Below, piece after piece: positions 25,721 through 33,900 of a stretch of 38,622 bases of DNA. Numbering within the stretch: position 1 is the stretch's first letter; each line of letters opens with the position of its first letter. The notes below the pieces were generated by a model. That model had not been told where the DNA came from, did not search any database, and was given only the letters and a program-made list of their open reading frames with translations. The translations under genes and the position numbers were made by a program. Source of the stretch: Blastococcus sp. CT_GayMR20 (GTDB lineage Bacteria > Actinomycetota > Actinomycetes > Mycobacteriales > Geodermatophilaceae); contig NZ_SPQM01000034.1 of assembly GCF_004570345.1 (NCBI RefSeq), forward strand, positions 1-38,622. The letters run 5' to 3'.

Positions 25721-27038
25721 CGCCGTCCGGCTCGGCCTGGTCGAGATCGACGTCGAGGTAGGCGCGCCGACGGAGCACCTCCGGAGCGGGGGTGACCTGC
25801 ACGTCGAGCCGGTAGGTCTCCACGGGTGCTGCGGCGGGGTCGTGGGCGGAGCTGTAGACCAGTTGGACGGCGTCCGGTCCCTCGCTCACCGACCGCAAGG
25901 CCAGCAGCCGCGTGCCGGTGCCGGCGATGGAGACCGCGGGGCGGGGGCCCCCCGGGGTTGGTAGCGAGGAGACGTGCGCCGCGCCGCCGGGTGGCGCCTG
26001 ACCGCCTCGGGCGATCGCTCGCCGTGTTGCCCTCCGCTGGGAGGCCGCCACGGCGCCGCGAGAGACCAGGAACTGGTCGTCGACCACGGCCACGGTGTGG
26101 CCGGCCTGTGGTGGGCGGTCTCCGGCTGCGGCGGGCCCGGGCGGTGGAAGGATCCGAACGGCGCCCGCGTTGCCGGGCAGGCGGTCCAAAGCCTGCTCCA
26201 CCGCGGCGGCAGGCGCCGGCGGGCGGCTGCGCGACGGTCGCCACCCCCGTGGAGCGCCCACCGTGTCTGCCTCATCGATGGCGGGCGGCTCGCTGACGGC
26301 GTGCCGAGCGCGGCGCTCAAGATCGTCGTCGGTCAGCCAGCGGTAGCCGGTCGTTCGGTTCTCGGGGAGCAGGAGAACGATCTCGTCGCCCTCGGTGACG
26401 GTGAGTGCAGTGCCCGCGGCGTCCAACCCGATCGGCCAGACGTCGACCGGGCCGGTGGGTCGGTGCCCTCGGCACAGCTCCGTCTTGATGGTGGCGGGCT
26501 TGACCCGAAGCAGCTCGTCGCGGCGGGTCCGGTTGATGATCTCCAGGTTAGCCAGTTGCCGTGCTGCGGCCTCATAGCTGGCCCCGAGGTCGCGGGCCAT
26601 GAGGTAGACGGCCGCCGGGGTCGCAGTGCGCGCGTCGTGGACGCCGTATCGGGTGCCGACGGCGTAGACCAGCGGGGGTGGCATCAACAGGTGGCTGGCG
26701 AAAATCTGAGCGAGGAGTTCGCGTTCGGCCGCCGGGTGGTAGACGTCGTCTTCGGTGTCGAAGCTGGCTTCGCCGTAGTCGAGGACCCAGTGTCCGATCT
26801 CGTGCGCGGCGGTGTACCGCTGCACCGCCGCTCCTCGTTGGGTGCTCAGCATGATGCCGCCATCCCCGCGAGGAATCACGGCGCCGAGGAGGTTGTCGAG
26901 GCGGTTGAAGACCAGCCACAGGCCAAGCTGGTCGACGATGTCGAACACGTCGACCGGGAGCCCCTGGTCGACGCCGAGGTCGTCCAAGACGCGGTCGGCT
27001 TCCTGCACCGCATGCCGGGCTTGAGAACGGGTCACCAT
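25707..27038 (-). CDS. ImmA/IrrE metallopeptidase fused to chagasin-like (I42) inhibitor
   Basis: 443 aa. The N-terminal 170 residues are an ImmA/IrrE zinc peptidase: YTAAHEIGHWVLDYGE (HExxH 79-83) and ERELLAQIFASHLLMP. Residues 215-240 (EGDEIVLLLPENRTTGYRWL) match the signature loop of chagasin/I42 cysteine-peptidase inhibitors (usually NPTTGY-x-W). After a long Arg/Pro/Ala-rich insertion, AGTGTRLLALRSVSEGPDAV, LVYSSA and ETYRLDVQV resemble the rest of that beta-fold. ImmA proteins typically cleave the XRE repressor encoded beside them, and that repressor ends 6 bp upstream. The inhibitor part probably restrains the papain-like peptidase encoded next. The insertion makes the inhibitor fold less certain. 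Confidence 0.82.
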   Translation of the reverse strand: MVTRSQARHAVQEADRVLDDLGVDQGLPVDVFDIVDQLGLWLVFNRLDNLLGAVIPRGDGGIMLSTQRGAAVQRYTAAHEIGHWVLDYGEASFDTEDDVYHPAAERELLAQIFASHLLMPPPLVYAVGTRYGVHDARTATPAAVYLMARDLGASYEAAARQLANLEIINRTRRDELLRVKPATIKTELCRGHRPTGPVDVWPIGLDAAGTALTVTEGDEIVLLLPENRTTGYRWLTDDDLERRARHAVSEPPAIDEADTVGAPRGWRPSRSRPPAPAAAVEQALDRLPGNAGAVRILPPPGPAAAGDRPPQAGHTVAVVDDQFLVSRGAVAASQRRATRRAIARGGQAPPGGAAHVSSLPTPGGPRPAVSIAGTGTRLLALRSVSEGPDAVQLVYSSAHDPAAAPVETYRLDVQVTPAPEVLRRRAYLDVDLDQAEPDGDELQ

Positions 27039-27044
27039 GATCGA

Positions 27045-27458
27045 TCAGTTGTCCTCCGAGGTGTTGGTGCGACGGCGTCGCGCGGCCCGCGGTCGCATCC
27101 CGGCCGCGCCAGGTGCGGAGTTGGCCGCGGCGAGAAACTGGGCAAACCGCAGCACCTGCGCCTTGTCTTCCGGCGAGAGTTCGGCGGTCGCCCGGTAGAG
27201 GGCGCGATCCTCCTCGGGGGTCTGCGCGCTCTCTTCCTCCTCGCCGAGGATCCACGCCACGCTGCGCCGGTATAGGCGCGCCAGTCGTCGCAGTTCGAGG
27301 GCGCTGACATTCCGCTTGCCGGCCTCCATCGCGATGACACTCGTCCTCTGGATCCCGAGCGCGCCGGCGACATCCTCCTGGGTGAGGCCCAGCGTTTCCC
27401 GGGCTGCCCGGAGCCGGGCGCCGACCGCCTGCTGCTCATTCGGTTCCAACGCTTCCAC
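27045..27458 (-). CDS. XRE-family repressor (ImmR/DdrO-like)
   Basis: 137 aa. An HTH_3 domain spans about residues 13-72 (GARLRAARETLGLTQEDVAG, IQRTSVIAMEAGKRNVSALE, RLARLYRRSVAWILGE). A helical, acidic middle (EEDRALYRATAELSPEDKAQ) leads to a basic tail. It sits directly before an ImmA/IrrE peptidase, the partner that inactivates such repressors in ICEBs1 (ImmR) and Deinococcus (DdrO). It probably autoregulates the operon through the inverted repeat in the promoter at 29166-29182. Its start overlaps the upstream holo-ACP synthase gene by 23 bp. Confidence 0.85.
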   Translation of the reverse strand: MEALEPNEQQAVGARLRAARETLGLTQEDVAGALGIQRTSVIAMEAGKRNVSALELRRLARLYRRSVAWILGEEEESAQTPEEDRALYRATAELSPEDKAQVLRFAQFLAAANSAPGAAGMRPRAARRRRTNTSEDN

Positions 27459-27861
27459 CTTCCAGATGGCACCGTCCGCATTCGCCGGTCCGACGAGGGG
27501 TCGCGACGACGAAGGCGATGGCCAGGTGAGCCTCGTGGCTCATTGAGAGGGCGAGGTCAACCTCCTGCTCCTGGGCCGCTGCCAGGGCCGGCCCGTGCAG
27601 CCGCAAGGTCGGCGGCTGTCCTTCCCGCCCGGCGACCTCGATATCGGTGGGTGCGATGGCCCCGATCCCCCGGCCAAGGGCCTTCATGGTGGCTTCCTTC
27701 GCTGCCCACCTGGCGGCGAGCCTCGGCGTGGAGCCAGCGCAGTAGGCCAGCTCGTCGGCCGTCCAGCACAGCTGCCGAAAGGCCGCACCGCCGGTGGTGA
27801 GCATGGCTTCCAGCTGTGGGATCGCAACGATGTCCACACCGACCCCGAGGGGGGTCCGCAT
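27436..27861 (-). CDS. Holo-ACP synthase (4'-phosphopantetheinyl transferase, AcpS-type)
   Basis: 141 aa, the usual AcpS length. The two AcpS signatures are present: GVGVDIVAIPQLE (metal ligand Asp10) and RWAAKEATMKALGRGIG (Glu56, Lys60). The ending LSMSHEAHLAIAFVVAT corresponds to the S-x-S-H strand. AcpS transfers 4'-phosphopantetheine from CoA to a serine of a carrier protein. It is not next to fatty-acid genes but in this nucleotide/peptidase operon, whose first gene encodes a possible carrier protein. Two bases separate it from the upstream TS-like gene. It could also be a repurposed AcpS fold. Confidence 0.88.
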   Translation of the reverse strand: MRTPLGVGVDIVAIPQLEAMLTTGGAAFRQLCWTADELAYCAGSTPRLAARWAAKEATMKALGRGIGAIAPTDIEVAGREGQPPTLRLHGPALAAAQEQEVDLALSMSHEAHLAIAFVVATPRRTGECGRCHLEGGSVGTE

Positions 27862-27863
27862 GG

Positions 27864-28715
27864 CTATGACCCGTCCCGGGCGGCGGCGAGGAGGTCTGCG
27901 ACACCTTGCTTTGTGTAGGTGCCCTGCTCGGCATCCGCGAAGGTCGCATTCACCATCAGCTCACCGACCTCGAAGCCGCTGTGCTGGGCCAGGAACCCGA
28001 GCAGGCGGCTGAGCCCGAGCAGGTTCCCGTACGCCTTCGTCACCAGGTATTGGTGCCGATAGGTCGCAGCCATGCTCAGCCGCCCCTCGTACAGGGTGAG
28101 ATCAACGTGCACGAGGCAGGGGAAGCCGCGCTCGCGCCGGTCGCTGGCGGCGTAGACCTGCAGTCCGGCGCAGTCGGCGAGAAGCTCTGCCTCGCCGCCG
28201 ACCGCGATGTCCTCGAGATTGCGCTGGGCCCTGTTGGTGTCGCGGCTGCGGCGCAGGCGCGTGATGCGGTCGGCGATCTGGTTGATGCCTCCGCCGGTCC
28301 TGCCCGGCCAGCTCACCATCCGGCCGAAGTAGGTCCCGGACTTGTTCGCCGTGTCCGTGGTCAGGATCGGCAACATCTCGGTGTAACTCGCGTAGAGGTC
28401 AGCGGCGCTCGCATCCAGCTTCCCGAGTTCCTCAGGACCAAGGCCGAGGCCGTAGGCGAGCCCCGTGTCGGCGTACATCTCGGCGGGGAAGATGGTGCCG
28501 GCCACGGTATCGACCGACTGGATCCGCACGCCGTTGCGGCGGCCTCCGGTCAGGACCTCGTCGACCGCCGAGCGGACCTGCGGGTCCTCTGCCGCACACG
28601 GGTCCTCGACCGTGCTGATCACATTGATGGCGTGTCCGCCACCGGCAACGACCCGCTCGAGGGTGCGCAGCCATGCCTGGCTGACGTTCGGAGCGGGCGG
28701 GATGTAGCTACTCAT
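27864..28715 (-). CDS. Thymidylate synthase-like protein (possible deoxynucleotide hydroxymethylase)
   Basis: 283 aa; ATG overlaps the upstream stop by 8 bp. The C-terminal half aligns with thymidylate synthase. GFPCLVHVDLTLYEGRLSMA carries the catalytic-Cys position (Cys200, with Leu replacing the usual His of PCH). A dUMP-pocket-like YGNLLGLSRLLGFLAQHSGF (Asn231) and GELMVNATFADAE follow at the place of the GD-x-H-x-Y segment. The N-terminal half has GTIFPAEMYADTG, KSGTYFGRM and RSRDTNRAQRNLEDI. The changes around the folate/dUMP residues suggest an altered reaction such as dUMP or dCMP hydroxymethylation. Family membership is likely; the reaction is inferred. Confidence 0.72.
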   Translation of the reverse strand: MSSYIPPAPNVSQAWLRTLERVVAGGGHAINVISTVEDPCAAEDPQVRSAVDEVLTGGRRNGVRIQSVDTVAGTIFPAEMYADTGLAYGLGLGPEELGKLDASAADLYASYTEMLPILTTDTANKSGTYFGRMVSWPGRTGGGINQIADRITRLRRSRDTNRAQRNLEDIAVGGEAELLADCAGLQVYAASDRRERGFPCLVHVDLTLYEGRLSMAATYRHQYLVTKAYGNLLGLSRLLGFLAQHSGFEVGELMVNATFADAEQGTYTKQGVADLLAAARDGS

Positions 28716-29157
28716 GCGGGTCTTCTCCCATGTCGGTGCGGATCGAGCGGATCAGCAGATCGGTGACGCCGCCGATGCTGCGAAGGACCTCGGCGTCGCG
28801 GACCTGCGAGAGCTTCACGAGCTTCCGGCCGGGGGCATAGGCCTGCGACACCCGTCCGATGAGCCACACCGCGACCAGGCTCGGAATGCGCGGGGTGCCG
28901 TTCTCGTGCAGCTCACCGGCGGCGACATCCGCCGTCGTACGGCCGCCCAGTTGGGCACATAACTCCAGCAGCGTCTGCTGGAGCGCCGGGTGGTCCAGCT
29001 TCTGCAGGGACGCTCTGGTCAGGCCGGTGATGGCGGTGAGGCGCTGGGCGAGGTTGCCTGCCGGCGGCGCGGTCGGTGACGTTGGCACGGTCGGGCCGCC
29101 GGCCGGGAAGAACGTGCTTCCCGGCGCCGGCAACCCGCCACCAACGTCCGATGTCAC
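28708..29157 (-). CDS. Acyl-carrier-protein-like small protein (first gene of operon)
   Basis: 149 aa from GTG 29157, chosen because a -35/-10 pair places the transcription start at this codon; the frame is open further upstream but shows no coding look. After a Pro/Gly-rich N-terminus (1-34), the helical part (35-140) follows an ACP outline: helix I LQQTLLELCAQLGG, then a loop ELHENGTPRIPSLVAVWLIG in which Ser93-Leu takes the place of the ACP D-S-L prosthetic-group serine. Helix III/IV-like LVKLSQVRDAEVLRSIGGVT follows. The usual Asp before the Ser is Pro, so modification is uncertain. The holo-ACP synthase two genes later supports the carrier idea. Confidence 0.5.
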   Translation of the reverse strand: MTSDVGGGLPAPGSTFFPAGGPTVPTSPTAPPAGNLAQRLTAITGLTRASLQKLDHPALQQTLLELCAQLGGRTTADVAAGELHENGTPRIPSLVAVWLIGRVSQAYAPGRKLVKLSQVRDAEVLRSIGGVTDLLIRSIRTDMGEDPHE

Positions 29158-29192
29158 AACGTCAATGTCGCAATTTCCGACATGGCTGTCAA
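29157..29192 (-). promoter_or_regulatory. Leaderless promoter with operator for the seven-gene leftward operon
   Basis: On the minus strand a perfect TTGACA -35 (29192-29187) is followed after 17 bp by a GACATT -10-like hexamer (29169-29164); the GTG of the first gene begins 6 bp later, so the mRNA is probably leaderless. The inverted repeat TGTCG-N7-CGACA (29166-29182) fills the spacer and overlaps the -10, a good place for the operon's XRE repressor. Confidence 0.6.
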
Positions 29193-29439
29193 GCCTTCCC
29201 CTCCTTCCCTTCTGGCCGGGGATGACGCCCCCCCGTGCCCAAGCGCCGGTGAGTCGTGTAGCGCGACCACGAAGCGCCAGCGTCGGCGTCTTGCAGGGAC
29301 GGCCCTCACCGGCACGCTGCTGCACGCGGCGACGGCGGTGCCCGGGGGATCGTGTGCCCGGCCGGCGGGCGCTTCGCCGCCACCGAGGAAACTCGGCCTC
29401 GGGCGGCAACACCGTCGAGCGCGATCAACAGGCTCAAGG
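29193..29439. other. Gene-free stretch upstream of the cargo operon
   Basis: I see no supported gene or RNA here. Frames crossing it on both strands are Arg/Pro-rich without domain character. Confidence 0.4.
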
Positions 29440-29720
29440 AGCCGCGCTGTTGCCGGGGTCCATCCATTTGCACCGCGTCGGCCACCGTCAGCAGCCCGAA
29501 GCCAGGCCGGTCCGGTGGCTCAGGCCAGCGCGGCAGATCGGAGTCGGCGAGCGCGCGCACCAGGTTGGCCAGCTGTGCATCGTGGGCGCGGCGGCGCAGC
29601 TGGATGAGCATGTCCGGCTCCGGATAGAGGCCCAGCACCCCAGCCGAGCACCGCCCGCCGCACCGCCACCTGCCCCGTGCCGGCGCCGAGATCGACGGCG
29701 CGGTCGTCCGAGTGAGCCTC
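29440..29720 (-). pseudogene. Remnant of class I SAM-dependent methyltransferase
   Basis: Reading leftward, DDRAVDLGAGTGQVA is the SAM-binding motif I of a class I methyltransferase. A frameshift near 29640 is needed to continue into LGLYPEPDMLIQLRRRAHDA (motif II region) and GFGLLTVADAVQMD (motif IV region). N- and C-terminal parts are missing, so it is a decayed fragment. Confidence 0.6.
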
Positions 29721-29807
29721 AGGGAAGGCGCACCTCTGTCCGCTGTCGCCCCAGGCCACCGACGCCAGAGGCCCGACACCATCTGTCGTCCAGCCGTGGT
29801 CCGGTCG
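29721..29807. other. Short spacer between methyltransferase remnant and M48 gene
   Basis: These 87 bp hold no recognised feature. Confidence 0.3.
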
Positions 29808-30656
29808 TTAGACCGTCGCTCGGGCCGGGTCACTTCGATCCAGCTTCTGCCGTGCAGACGCCAAGGCCGACCCCAGTCCCAGTCTCTCGACGAAGACGTC
29901 GGCGGACCGTTCACTGCCACGACTGATCGCGGCCTCGACAGCCGGTTGGACGTAGGCGGCGAGCAGGGCAGCGCTGAGCACGGCGATCGTCGCCCAAGCT
30001 TGTGCTCCAGGGCTTCCTCCGGTCGCGACCCGCCAGATGGCCACCGCGACAACGACCGGTGTGAGCACCGCACCGGCGCCGAAGGGCGGGATCCGGTGGC
30101 CGAGTCGGACCGCGAACAGGCGAACGGTTTGCCAGGGCCAGGTCAGCCACCAGATCACGAGTCCGTGCCGGGTGTCTCCAGCGGCATGGTGGCCGATCTC
30201 GTGGAGCGCCACCGCCAGTAGCTCGTTCCGGGTCAGGTGACCGGCGTGCACCCGGTGCAGGAGACCGGTGGTGATCGCGATGGAGTGACGTCCCGCGGCA
30301 AAGGCGTTCGGCTGGCGGTCCTCGATGACGTACCAGTCCAAGTCTCGTGCCACGGGGGCGCCGATGAGTCCGCATCGTGGGTGTTCACATTCTCCCCGCA
30401 GCCAGTTCAGCCATTCGGCGTCCCGACCGCTCGGCGTGCGGAAATGGAACATGGTGGCGACGACGAAGCGCTCCACGGGACGTTGCGGCAGGAGCAGGGG
30501 TGCACACACGAGCCAGGCGATCAGGGCGACCAAGGTCGACCGGGCCAGCCAACTGAACGCGAACGTGACCAACAAGGTACTGAGCAGCACGGCCGGTGCG
30601 GCTGCCGACAGCCGGCAGATATCCGTACGGCCGCGGTTCCATTCGGCGTACGCCAT
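29808..30656 (-). CDS. M48-family membrane metalloprotease
   Basis: 282 aa from ATG 30656, preceded by GGGAGTGGAG; an in-frame start at 30716 would add 20 nonconserved residues. Two N-terminal membrane helices (residues 22-56) precede the protease core with LHEIGHHAAGD (His152, His156). Two more hydrophobic segments (about 196-236) and the third zinc-ligand motif GSERSADVFVERLGLG (Glu249) follow. The arrangement is that of HtpX/M48B-like proteases, with the active site facing the cytoplasm. HtpX degrades damaged membrane proteins; the role here is unknown. Its substrate-side helices are short compared with chromosomal HtpX. Confidence 0.8.
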   Translation of the reverse strand: MAYAEWNRGRTDICRLSAAAPAVLLSTLLVTFAFSWLARSTLVALIAWLVCAPLLLPQRPVERFVVATMFHFRTPSGRDAEWLNWLRGECEHPRCGLIGAPVARDLDWYVIEDRQPNAFAAGRHSIAITTGLLHRVHAGHLTRNELLAVALHEIGHHAAGDTRHGLVIWWLTWPWQTVRLFAVRLGHRIPPFGAGAVLTPVVVAVAIWRVATGGSPGAQAWATIAVLSAALLAAYVQPAVEAAISRGSERSADVFVERLGLGSALASARQKLDRSDPARATV

Positions 30657-30873
30657 CTCCACTCCCGGGCTCGTCGTCCAGACCTGGACTGTGACTCTGC
30701 ACCAGGCGGGTGACAAAATGCCGGGGTTCTCACCGGCGCCGACGCCACCAGGCGTCTTGCCGGCGTCCGTGAACTTCTCCTGTGCCGCCCGGGTGAACTA
30801 GCGGCCGTATCGGTCACCGGCGCTTCGTTGGGGGCGTGGCGCTGCTCGGTGATCGTGGTGGTGCACCCACGTG

Positions 30874-30923
30874 GTCCCTTTCCGAGGATCCACCTGGAGT
30901 CCCTTTCCGAGGACCCACCTGGA
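30874..30923. repeat. Tandem 25-bp direct repeat
   Basis: Two adjacent 25-bp units (30874-30898 and 30899-30923), each beginning GTCCCTTTCCGAGGA and ending CCACCTGGA, differ at one base. A partial third copy of the CCAC end lies just upstream. They fall in the noncoding gap 30657-30975 between the M48 gene and the relaxase stop. Confidence 0.75.
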
Positions 30924-30938
30924 CGCGGTCTTGTCGCC

Positions 30939-30964
30939 CCCGTCTGTGGCCCGGCAGCCACGGG
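30939..30964 (-). terminator. Possible terminator after relaxase gene
   Basis: Eleven bases beyond the relaxase stop, GTGGC-N6-GCCAC is flanked by CCC/GGG (with a bulge), giving a GC-rich stem on the transcribed strand. There is no strong U-tract, as is common in high-GC actinobacteria. Confidence 0.35.
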
Positions 30965-30975
30965 CGGGCTGTGGG

Positions 30976-33900
30976 TTAGGGAGTAGGTGGCCCGGTGTCT
31001 GGGCGGACACCTGGGGCGTTCCGTGCGTGCCTGGTGGAGAGGCCTGGCGGTGTGCCGCCCTGGACTGCCGACCGTCCCCGGCGGGACGGGTTGCGTGGGG
31101 GACGGTTGGAGACGCCGGTGACCGGCGGCACGGCGGGGGTCGGCCTGGCGTCGAGCACGGCCATGTGGACGGTGCCCGGGGGCAGCTGGAGGGCGTTGGT
31201 CACGTGGTCGATGTGCGTGAGCCACCGGGCTGGGGGCAGGGCGGCGATGATGGCCGCCGCCTCGCGCACCGCGTCCCTGACCGCGGAGGGGCTGCCGTCG
31301 CCCGCGGCTGCGGTGATGCGGGCGTCGAGGAGGTGGTGGGCGAGGCTGTCGGCGGTGTCGATGGCCGCGCGCAGCGCGGTGGCGCCGTCGCGGTGGAAGA
31401 GGTCGGCGGGGTCGAGTCCGTGGGGCAGGGCGAGTCGGCGGGGATCGCCACCGCGGGCGGTGAGCTGCCAGAAGATGCGTTCGGCGGCCTGCTGCCCGGC
31501 GGGGTCGTTGTCGGTGGCCACCAGGATGCCGGGCCCCTCGGCGGAGAGGTAGGGCCGGAGCAGGTCGGCTTGCCGGTCGGTGAGGGAGGTGCCGAGAGTG
31601 GCGATGCCGAGGGTGGTGAGACCGACGGTCTGCCCGTCCGTGGCGAGGGTGAGGGCGATGGCGTCCATCGGCCCTTCGACGAGAGCGGGGGTGGCCCCCT
31701 CGGCCAGTGCCTGGCGGCCTTCGTAGAGCCCGAGCAGGTGCTCGCCCTTGCGGAACAGGTCGGTGCTCGGGGTGTTGAGGTACTTCGGTCCGGCGCGGTC
31801 GTCGTCGGCAGCGGCGGGATTGCGGCGGGCGATGAAGCCGCGGATGGCGCCGTCGGTGTCCCGGATGGGGAACGTGAGCCGGTCGCGGAAGCGGTCGATC
31901 AGTGCTCCGGTGCGGGCCCGTTGGGCGAGGCCAGCGGCGAGTAGCTCGCCGTCGGTGGCGCCGCGACGGCGCAGGTGGTCGACCAGGGCAGTCCAGCCGG
32001 CCGGGGCGTATCCGGGGCTGAATCGCGGATCGGTGGCGAGGTCGGTGCCCAGCCGCTGGCGCAGGTAGCCCGGTGCCCACGAGTCGGGGTAGTGGGCGGT
32101 GAAGAAGGCGGCGGCCTGGGTGTGCAGCTCGATGAGCCGCTCGCGGCCGACGGCGGCGGTGGCCCAGAAGTGTTGCTCGAGCAGGTAGTCCGCCTCGTCG
32201 CCGGCCTCCAGGGCACCGGTCGCAGTCAACGGGTCGGGGGTGAGGTACCCGGTGGCGGCCGTTGGCGGTGGGGTGTCGTAGTCGGGGTCGAAGGGGGCCG
32301 GCTCGTCACCGGTGGGCAGGTCGGGCGGGGCGGTCGTGGTGACTGCGGGCGGGACGTCGAGCGGGTAGAGGTGGTGGGCGTCGTCCGGGGGCTGGAGGTC
32401 GGCGGGCAGCGGCTCGGGAGCGTCGAGGGGGGCGGGGTCGGTGAGCGCGGCGATCCGAAACACCAGCGCCTCTACCAGCCCCGTGCTCGTCTGGTCGTTC
32501 ACCACCGCGGCGGGGAGGCCGGCGACGGCGGTGTTGAGCAGATCGGCGGGGGGCCAGCCGGCGCGGGCTGCGGTGGTGACCGCGGTGACCAGGGCCGGCC
32601 AGGCGGGGTCGGCCAGCACCCGCTGCGTGTGCTGGTCGGGCAGCAGGTCCAGCAGAGCCGGGCACCAGTCGGGCCGGAGCGCCGCGGCGCCCGGCGCGGT
32701 GGGAACGCTGGCGGGGGTGAGGTGGGGAGCCAGGCGCCACCAGAGGGCGGCGGCGGGCAGGTCGTCTGGCAACGGCCGCTGGGCCGCCACCGCGACCAGA
32801 AGGCCGGCGGCGTCGCGGCCGGCGCGGTCGGCGGCGGCCAGCCGGTCGGCGAGGGCGGTCCAGTGCGGATCGCGGCGGATGCGGGGGTCGACGCTGTCGG
32901 CCAGCGCCGCCCATACCGCACCGCCTCGGGTGGGGCCGGCGGTGACGACGGCGTCGTCGAGCTGCCGCTGGTGCTGTCGTTCGGCCGCTGCCTGTCGGGG
33001 TGGGCCGGTGGGGCGCCGGTCGCTGTCGGGAACGCCGAGCGTGGCGCGCCAGACGGCGAGGTCGGCGCGCAGCGAACCGTGCTGCGGGTCCAGCAGCGGC
33101 TGTGCCCAGGCGGGGGCGGTGGCCGGTGTCATCGCGGCGGCCGCCTGAGCCATCCGGTCGGCGCACTGCCGCAGGTGGGTGGCGCGGCCGGTCAGGTAGG
33201 CCCCCCAGTGCGGGTCGGCGGTCAGGGTTGCCGGCACGCCGGGCAGCCAGGGCAACGGTCCGGTGCGGCCGGGGACGTGCAGTCGCCAGTCCAGGACGGC
33301 CGCCGGATCGGCGGCGCTGTCGAGTTCCCGGGCCCCGACCGCGGCCGTGAGCGCCCGGATCGGGTCGGCGCCGCCGACGGCCAGCAGCGCCAGGTGCCCG
33401 CGCAGGGTCGGCCAGGCCGCTGCGCAGGTCAGGCCCTTGTGCAGCTGTTCGGCGGCGTTCTCCAGTTTCTCTCCAGTCGGGCTGCCCAGGTGGTGCTCGG
33501 CGGCGAACCGCAGCGCGTCGGCGTAGCGGGTGGCGGCGGAGTGCAGCTGCTCGGCGGGGTCGGACAGCGCCCGGCGGGCTTGGGCGGCCGAGGTCTGGGC
33601 GCCGTCGCGGGCCAGCATGTCGGCCAGCAGGTCGGTGGCGGTGGGCGGGGATACTGCGGCCGGGCTGATGACGCTGTGCGGGTCGCCGTCGCCGGCGGTG
33701 GACAGATACAGGTGGTTGGCGGCTCGGCCGCGGGAGAGCGCCACGTAGAGCAGCTGCCGGGGCTCGGTGCCGGTGAGCACGGTGTGGCAGGTCTGTGCGG
33801 TGCTGCCCTGGGCGCCGTGCACGGTGCTGGCGTAGCCCAGCTGCACATGGTTCCGGGTGTAGTCGGCGGGCAGGGTGATCCGGCGGCCGGTGGCGGTGTG

